Shown in pieces: positions 19,787 to 22,826 of a stretch of DNA of 22,826 nucleotides. Origin of the DNA: a virus; the IMG/VR virus record IMGVR_UViG_3300025669_000203, positions 1 to 22,826 of that record; one strand, given 5' to 3'. The notes under the pieces were generated by a model. That model was not told the origin of the DNA, made no database searches, and saw only the letters and a list, made by a program, of their open reading frames with translations. The position numbers and the translations under genes were made by a program. The stretch's first letter is position 1, and every line of letters begins with the position of its first letter.

Positions 19787-20245
19787 CTAAACCCCCATTA
19801 CACCGTTGGTTATAATAAGCTCATTAGAGCAAGTAAACGTAATTTTCAAACTCTTTTTGTACTGTTCCGTAAGCTTACCAATAAACTCGTAAAACTTATC
19901 CTTACCGTCACCCCTGAACACAAATGCACTCACCATACTTTTAACATGAATACCTTTCTTCTCAAGTCCTGCAAGCCCTTGTGCCGATACATTTGATTTA
20001 GCAAGGCTACGACCCAGGTGAGCATGAAAAGCCCTGTGAGATGACCAGTACCGCCCCGCTGACTTGGTAAACAGGTCATCTGTCCCACAGATAGCAACAC
20101 CCATTGATATTTTATCGTCTGATTCTATTTTGCAGACAGTAATAGGCCCGATGCGGGTAAACTCTGTTACGGCTTTTAGTCTTGACAGCCCTTCAGCCTT
20201 ATCTGTGATAAACTTTAGTTTTTTCGAATATACGTTATTACACAT
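19787..20245 (-). CDS. Hypothetical protein (152 aa)
   Basis: A 152-residue protein starting after a strong RBS (TTAAGGAGTAAAACA). It contains a central KISMGVAICGTDDLFTKSAG beta/turn segment followed by a helical RAFHAHLGRSLAKS region. The arrangement recalls small phage proteins of the type 'KGVAICGPKDxFNKxIGR...RA', which are conserved but uncharacterised. A short hydrophobic segment (MVSAFVFRG) is not a membrane helix. Start and spacing are clear; function unknown. Confidence 0.65.
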   Translation of the reverse strand: MCNNVYSKKLKFITDKAEGLSRLKAVTEFTRIGPITVCKIESDDKISMGVAICGTDDLFTKSAGRYWSSHRAFHAHLGRSLAKSNVSAQGLAGLEKKGIHVKSMVSAFVFRGDGKDKFYEFIGKLTEQYKKSLKITFTCSNELIITNGVMGV

Positions 20246-20275
20246 TGTTTTACTCCTTAATATTAAAAGTGTCCC

Positions 20276-20965
20276 TCAACCAACCCTACCCTTGTTTAGC
20301 ACCATGTTCTCAGGATTGAAAGTAGCCTCGTAACTCGGATAATAGTCGTCGATATTTCTTGTCCCTACACGAACAACTACCAAGCCTGTTTGTGTATCAA
20401 TAATCTCCACAACATCGTCGGTTTCACCATATTCACCGTCTGTTTTATACACACAAACAACTTCAATTGGACTGAATGAGTTTTTAACGTCACGTTCAGA
20501 TACAACAAGCCCTTTCATACAAGACCTGTAGCCGCCTTCAGGGTCTTCTAGTGCCGTATAAACAATACCGTCTAGCCTAAAGTGTATTGCGTTACAGTCA
20601 ATAATGTCATTACAAAAATTTTTAGACTTTTCAACTCCAAAATCAACACCATCTAATACATGTTTTCCAACTAATTCTTTTAATTCCATAATTTTCTCCT
20701 GTAATTTCATCTTATTAAGCGATTCCTTGAATGATTTGGCTGATTCTTTGCTTATCTTGAAGGATTCACCGTTAAAGGTTACGTCGACCTTATCCTGTAA
20801 TACTTCCCAGTCGTTGCTCTCTAAACACCCCGCCTTATCTCCATTGTTGTATTTTAGGGGTTTTTTTGTTATTGAGTAGTGCTCCACGATTTCTCCGTTA
20901 ATATCTGCACGTCTACCTATTGTTTCACCAACTTTTGCTTTTGATAATGCTTCGTATGCTTTCAT
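20276..20965 (-). CDS. Fusion protein: 88-aa module plus 137-aa C-terminal part with an internal start
   Basis: A 229-residue frame from ATG 20965 (RBS TTAAGGAGAAAATT; the frame runs on to 21028 without an RBS). Residues 1-88 (MKAYEALSKAKVGETIGRRA ... GESFKISKESAKSFKESLNK MKL) are the paralogue of residues 131-219 of the 17072-17731 gene. Residues 93-229 (MELKELVGKHVLDGVDFG, RLDGIVYTALEDPEGGYRSC, NIDDYYPSYEATFNPENM) form a separate domain like other conserved phage proteins with a DDYYP-type C-terminus. The junction has RBS CAGGAGAAAATT and ATG at 20689; the codon there is CAG (20701-20699), one transition from TAG. Two products, a fusion and a free C-part, are probable. Confidence 0.75.
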   Translation of the reverse strand: MKAYEALSKAKVGETIGRRADINGEIVEHYSITKKPLKYNNGDKAGCLESNDWEVLQDKVDVTFNGESFKISKESAKSFKESLNKMKLQEKIMELKELVGKHVLDGVDFGVEKSKNFCNDIIDCNAIHFRLDGIVYTALEDPEGGYRSCMKGLVVSERDVKNSFSPIEVVCVYKTDGEYGETDDVVEIIDTQTGLVVVRVGTRNIDDYYPSYEATFNPENMVLNKGRVG

Positions 20966-21008
20966 AATTTTCTCCTTAAGATTTATAATACAGTTTGTTT
21001 GTATCTCT

Positions 21009-21050
21009 ATTATACCACATATTGACAAAAACTATCCATTTTATTTTTCT
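21009..21050 (-). promoter_or_regulatory. Promoter element 2: extended -10 promoter, near-identical to 7905-7946
   Basis: On the minus strand TGG-TATAAT (TATAAT at 21014-21009) is a perfect extended -10; a -35-like TGGATA lies 18 nt upstream. It matches 7905-7946 at 39 of 42 bases. The predicted start of transcription is ~21002, about 37 nt before the ATG at 20965, whose RBS it includes. The element overlaps the last two bases of the upstream gene, so it is probably an internal promoter of the block. Confidence 0.65.
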
Positions 21051-21411
21051 ATAACAGTTGATACATGGCAGAAAGTTCTACAAAGAACCGCCTTACTTTT
21101 ATGCGGGGTATCCCAAGCATGATACAAGCTTTGGTGATTGAAGCTTGCGTGGGTTTTCCTGACTCAGTACAGAACAACCTAAATATTGGTTCTGGACAAT
21201 AAGCAAGCATGTCTAGGAAGATAACCGTGTCTTCACTTAATTCTGATTTGATTGCATCCATAAGGCTGATACGCTCATGATAAAGAATTTCTGGCGGTGT
21301 GTGTGTCTTCGGAACGTACCGTTCTTTCGTGCTACCGTTAAACATGCTACTTCCAAAGAAATCGTCAATGTTTTCGTCTGAGTTCACAAGACTTGTGTTG
21401 ATTGTTGTCAT
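21049..21411 (-). CDS. Hypothetical protein with a C-terminal helix-turn-helix-like segment (120 aa)
   Basis: A 120-residue protein starting at ATG 21411 (RBS CTTAAGGAGAAAATC). The first ~45 residues are polar and probably disordered; the rest is helical, and PTQASITKACIMLGIPRIKV followed by RRFFVELS could be a small HTH. The gene's position next to a promoter, and the spacing of the helices, would suit a small DNA-binding regulator, but no named family matches. The protein is acidic in the N-terminal half and more basic at the end. Confidence 0.6.
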   Translation of the reverse strand: MTTINTSLVNSDENIDDFFGSSMFNGSTKERYVPKTHTPPEILYHERISLMDAIKSELSEDTVIFLDMLAYCPEPIFRLFCTESGKPTQASITKACIMLGIPRIKVRRFFVELSAMYQLL

Positions 21412-21434
21412 GATTTTCTCCTTAAGGGTTGATT

Positions 21435-21581
21435 TTAAGTTGTTAGTTGGGAAGTCGGTTTATCTTCCCTTGCAACAGCCAGACCAAAACAAAACCCAAA
21501 ACAGGCAGCGTTAAATAATGATCCGTTAATCATAAATGGTACGTTCACTAATGCACATATTAAAATAATTACTAAGTCCAC
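21435..21581 (-). CDS. Small membrane protein (48 aa)
   Basis: Read from GTG 21581 because of an AATTAAGGAGAAAATC RBS; the longer ORF upstream overlaps the previous gene and has no RBS. The 48-residue protein starts MDLVIILICALVNVPFMING and continues with a second hydrophobic stretch (FNAACFGFCFGLAVA), then a polar tail. It has two helices with a short loop. Function unknown; typical of tiny membrane proteins in phage early regions. Confidence 0.55.
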   Translation of the reverse strand: MDLVIILICALVNVPFMINGSLFNAACFGFCFGLAVAREDKPTSQLTT

Positions 21582-21600
21582 GATTTTCTCCTTAATTGGT

Positions 21601-21762
21601 TTATTTAAAGTAAACAAGTAAATCTTTGATAGTCTTTTTTTCTGAGCTTGACAGTCCGATTGGTTTGACACCACCATCTGTTTCACTGGTAACCCCCACC
21701 CACTCTCTAACAGAGTTTTTGTATAGAAAGTACAGCCTATCCTTATACTTATAGAGTATCAT
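21601..21762 (-). CDS. Small hypothetical protein (53 aa)
   Basis: The open frame is 81 codons, but the start most likely lies at ATG 21762, where a GGTGAT RBS precedes it, giving 53 residues (MILYKYKDRLYFLYKNSVRE, then WVGVTSETDGGVKPIGLS). This start overlaps the upstream gene by 14 nt. The protein is basic and beta-type in the first half, polar in the second, and ends in a short helix (KKTIKDLLVYFK). Family not recognised; the start is uncertain. Confidence 0.5.
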   Translation of the reverse strand: MILYKYKDRLYFLYKNSVREWVGVTSETDGGVKPIGLSSSEKKTIKDLLVYFK

Positions 21763-22141
21763 TGTTATCACCAACATATATTTTATTACTGTCTTTGTCG
21801 TGTGGTCCTGTAAAGCCTTGATCTGTTTCTGATATAATTTTCTCAATAAGTTTTATGAAGCTTGAAATTTCTGAGATAGCTTTTGATTTCTTCTTAGTAC
21901 CGCTGTCAATATTGTGCAAAACAATACCAATAGCACCACATCTATTCCTATATATGCCAACATTGAGGGGGCACCTTCCTCTTAACCCCATACAGTCATG
22001 CGCAAGACAGAACCCACAAGCTTTCCAGTATTCTTGTTCATAACCACCATCCGGTGCATTGTCGTTTTTGACACGGCTTAGAATCTCCTCCCATTTGTGC
22101 AGAGATGAGTAATAGTGTTCTAAAATTTCTGGCTTATTCAT
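21749..22141 (-). CDS. Hypothetical protein with Cys motif (130 aa)
   Basis: Read from ATG 22141 with RBS TTAAGGAGAGAACAA; the frame from 22159 has none. After a helical N-terminus (NKPEILEHYYSSLHKWEEIL) there is a Cys cluster (KACGFCLAHDCMGLRGRCPL and NRC), a spacing seen in small phage zinc proteins. The C-terminal half is mostly helical (KAISEISSFIKLIEKII), followed by a polar tail. Zinc binding is inferred; function unknown. Confidence 0.6.
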   Translation of the reverse strand: MNKPEILEHYYSSLHKWEEILSRVKNDNAPDGGYEQEYWKACGFCLAHDCMGLRGRCPLNVGIYRNRCGAIGIVLHNIDSGTKKKSKAISEISSFIKLIEKIISETDQGFTGPHDKDSNKIYVGDNNDTL

Positions 22142-22185
22142 TTGTTCTCTCCTTAACATCGTATTTACGAAGTTGATTAATGTGT

Positions 22186-22826
22186 TTATTTTATTACTAT
22201 ACCAGTTATTTCTTTAAAGATTTTAGCATCAAAGTTTGGCAATTTCTTAAAGCTGTTTTTTTCTTTTTCTGTAAGTTTCATATTTTTGCAGGCATCAATA
22301 AAGCTATATTCTTTGAGGTATCCTTCTTGACAATAAAATTCTGGGTGCTCGGTTTTTTCTTCATCGGTCATATCTGATTCATTAACCCACACTGTGAGAA
22401 TAAACTTTTTTTCTAAAACATTAAAAGCATCTGAGTTATACCAATTACTATAACTCCAATCTGAGTCTTTGTTGAAAAGTCTTAATTTTGGCTTGTTTGT
22501 GTTAAAAATTCCGCTGTTCCTGTCTCCGCTGTTCATGTCTCCGCTGTTCCTGTCTCCGCTGTTCATGTATCCGCTGTTCATGTATCCGCTGTTCATGTCT
22601 CCGCTGTTCCTGTATCCGCTGTTCCTGTCTCCGCTGTTCCTGTCTCCGCTGTTCATGTCTCCGCTGTTCCTGTCTCCGCTGTTCATGTCTCCGCTGTTCC
22701 TGTCTCCGCTGTTCCTGTCTCCACTGTTCCTGTGGCCAGTATTATTGGTGCCAGAATTACAAACAACTAAAACCTCTTGCCACGATAATTCTCTTAGTAT
22801 TTTTATTTTATCCGTACAGATTTTGC
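22186..22826 (-). CDS. NSGxx pentapeptide-repeat phage protein, 5' end outside window
   Basis: The frame is open to the right edge of the window, so the N-terminus is missing; an ATG at 22686 is only an internal Met inside the repeats. Visible parts: a leading stretch with LRELSWQEVLVVCNSG, then about fifteen 5-residue NSG-[DYI]-[RMF] repeats, then a C-terminal domain (KLRLFNKDSDWSYSNWYNSD; ESDMTDEEKTEHPEF; LPNFDAKIFKEITGI). The same combination, an N-x-G-x-x (Pentapeptide_2-like) array followed by a SDW...NSDA...MTDEEK...HPE domain, is common in phages and prophages. The pentapeptide array should form a beta-helix; the role is not established. Confidence 0.8.
   Translation of the reverse strand, partial: KICTDKIKILRELSWQEVLVVCNSGTNNTGHRNSGDRNSGDRNSGDMNSGDRNSGDMNSGDRNSGDRNSGYRNSGDMNSGYMNSGYMNSGDRNSGDMNSGDRNSGIFNTNKPKLRLFNKDSDWSYSNWYNSDAFNVLEKKFILTVWVNESDMTDEEKTEHPEFYCQEGYLKEYSFIDACKNMKLTEKEKNSFKKLPNFDAKIFKEITGIVIK
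22511..22735. repeat. 15-bp tandem repeat array (15 units) encoding the NSGxx repeats
   Basis: Fifteen consecutive 15-bp units (ccgctgttcctgtct type) fill the whole interval without a gap. They are almost identical. Differences in coding strand are nearly all G/T: GAC or TAC at one codon and AGG or ATG at the next, giving D/Y and R/M. The terminal unit at 22721-22735 is the most degenerate (AGT, CAC). Confidence 0.9.

Noticed and set aside
22511-22735. Possible CRISPR or origin iterons from the short repeat array.
   Set aside because: The units are adjacent with no spacers and are in frame inside a coding sequence for a pentapeptide-repeat protein.

Overview
The window is a stretch of a double-stranded DNA tailed-phage genome (Caudoviricetes) or an intact prophage-like element. 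The host is not identifiable from the sequence. A tail-fibre gene, an endolysin-like gene, an SSB, a replisome-organiser-like protein and dozens of tightly packed tiny genes in two opposed blocks all point to a phage. The DNA is AT-rich and almost every gene has a strong Shine-Dalgarno sequence (AGGAGG or AAGGAG). A lipoprotein gene next to the lysis genes leans towards a diderm host, while the replisome-organiser domain is best known from Firmicutes phages. I leave the host open. No integrase, terminase, polymerase, tRNA or CRISPR array lies in the window.

Layout. Positions 1-5191 (+ strand) hold late genes: the end of a repetitive virion-like protein, a 70-aa protein, a 969-aa tail fibre with a collagen-like stretch and a carbohydrate-binding-like module, a possible fibre accessory protein, a lysozyme/transglycosylase-like protein, a one-helix membrane protein and a lipoprotein. 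A perfect 11-bp hairpin (5201-5231) separates this block from a convergent minus-strand early/middle block that runs from the right edge down to about 5240.

Read in its own direction, from 22826 leftwards, the minus-strand block contains: a pentapeptide-repeat (NSGxx) protein; small conserved phage proteins; two in-frame fusions sharing one 88-aa module; a Cas4/AddB-type PD-(D/E)XK nuclease; a protein with five tandem helix-turn-helix repeats and an HNH domain; a phiC31-gp3-like recombination-directionality-factor family protein; a ParB-like DNA-binding protein; small membrane proteins and an HNH nuclease; a structured leader and a GIY-YIG nuclease; a replisome-organiser-like protein with a probable helicase-loader-type partner; many small zinc-ribbon proteins; a DUF3310-like protein; a deoxyribosyltransferase-like protein; and SSB. 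Most neighbours overlap by 1-4 nt (ATGA, GTGA or TAATG), so the block is heavily translationally coupled.

Most notable points: (1) the five-repeat HTH-HNH protein, whose 49-residue repeats vary mainly in the recognition helix; (2) an 88-aa module found once as the C-terminal half and once as the N-terminal half of larger ORFs, both joined exactly at a retained internal RBS+ATG through a CAA or CAG codon one transition away from a stop; (3) a 42-bp promoter-like element present twice, 13 kb apart; (4) structured leaders with related promoter-like sequences before two endonuclease genes; (5) several small genes (5399-5524, 11962-12120, perhaps 5238-5327 and 16879-16998) that a length cutoff would miss.
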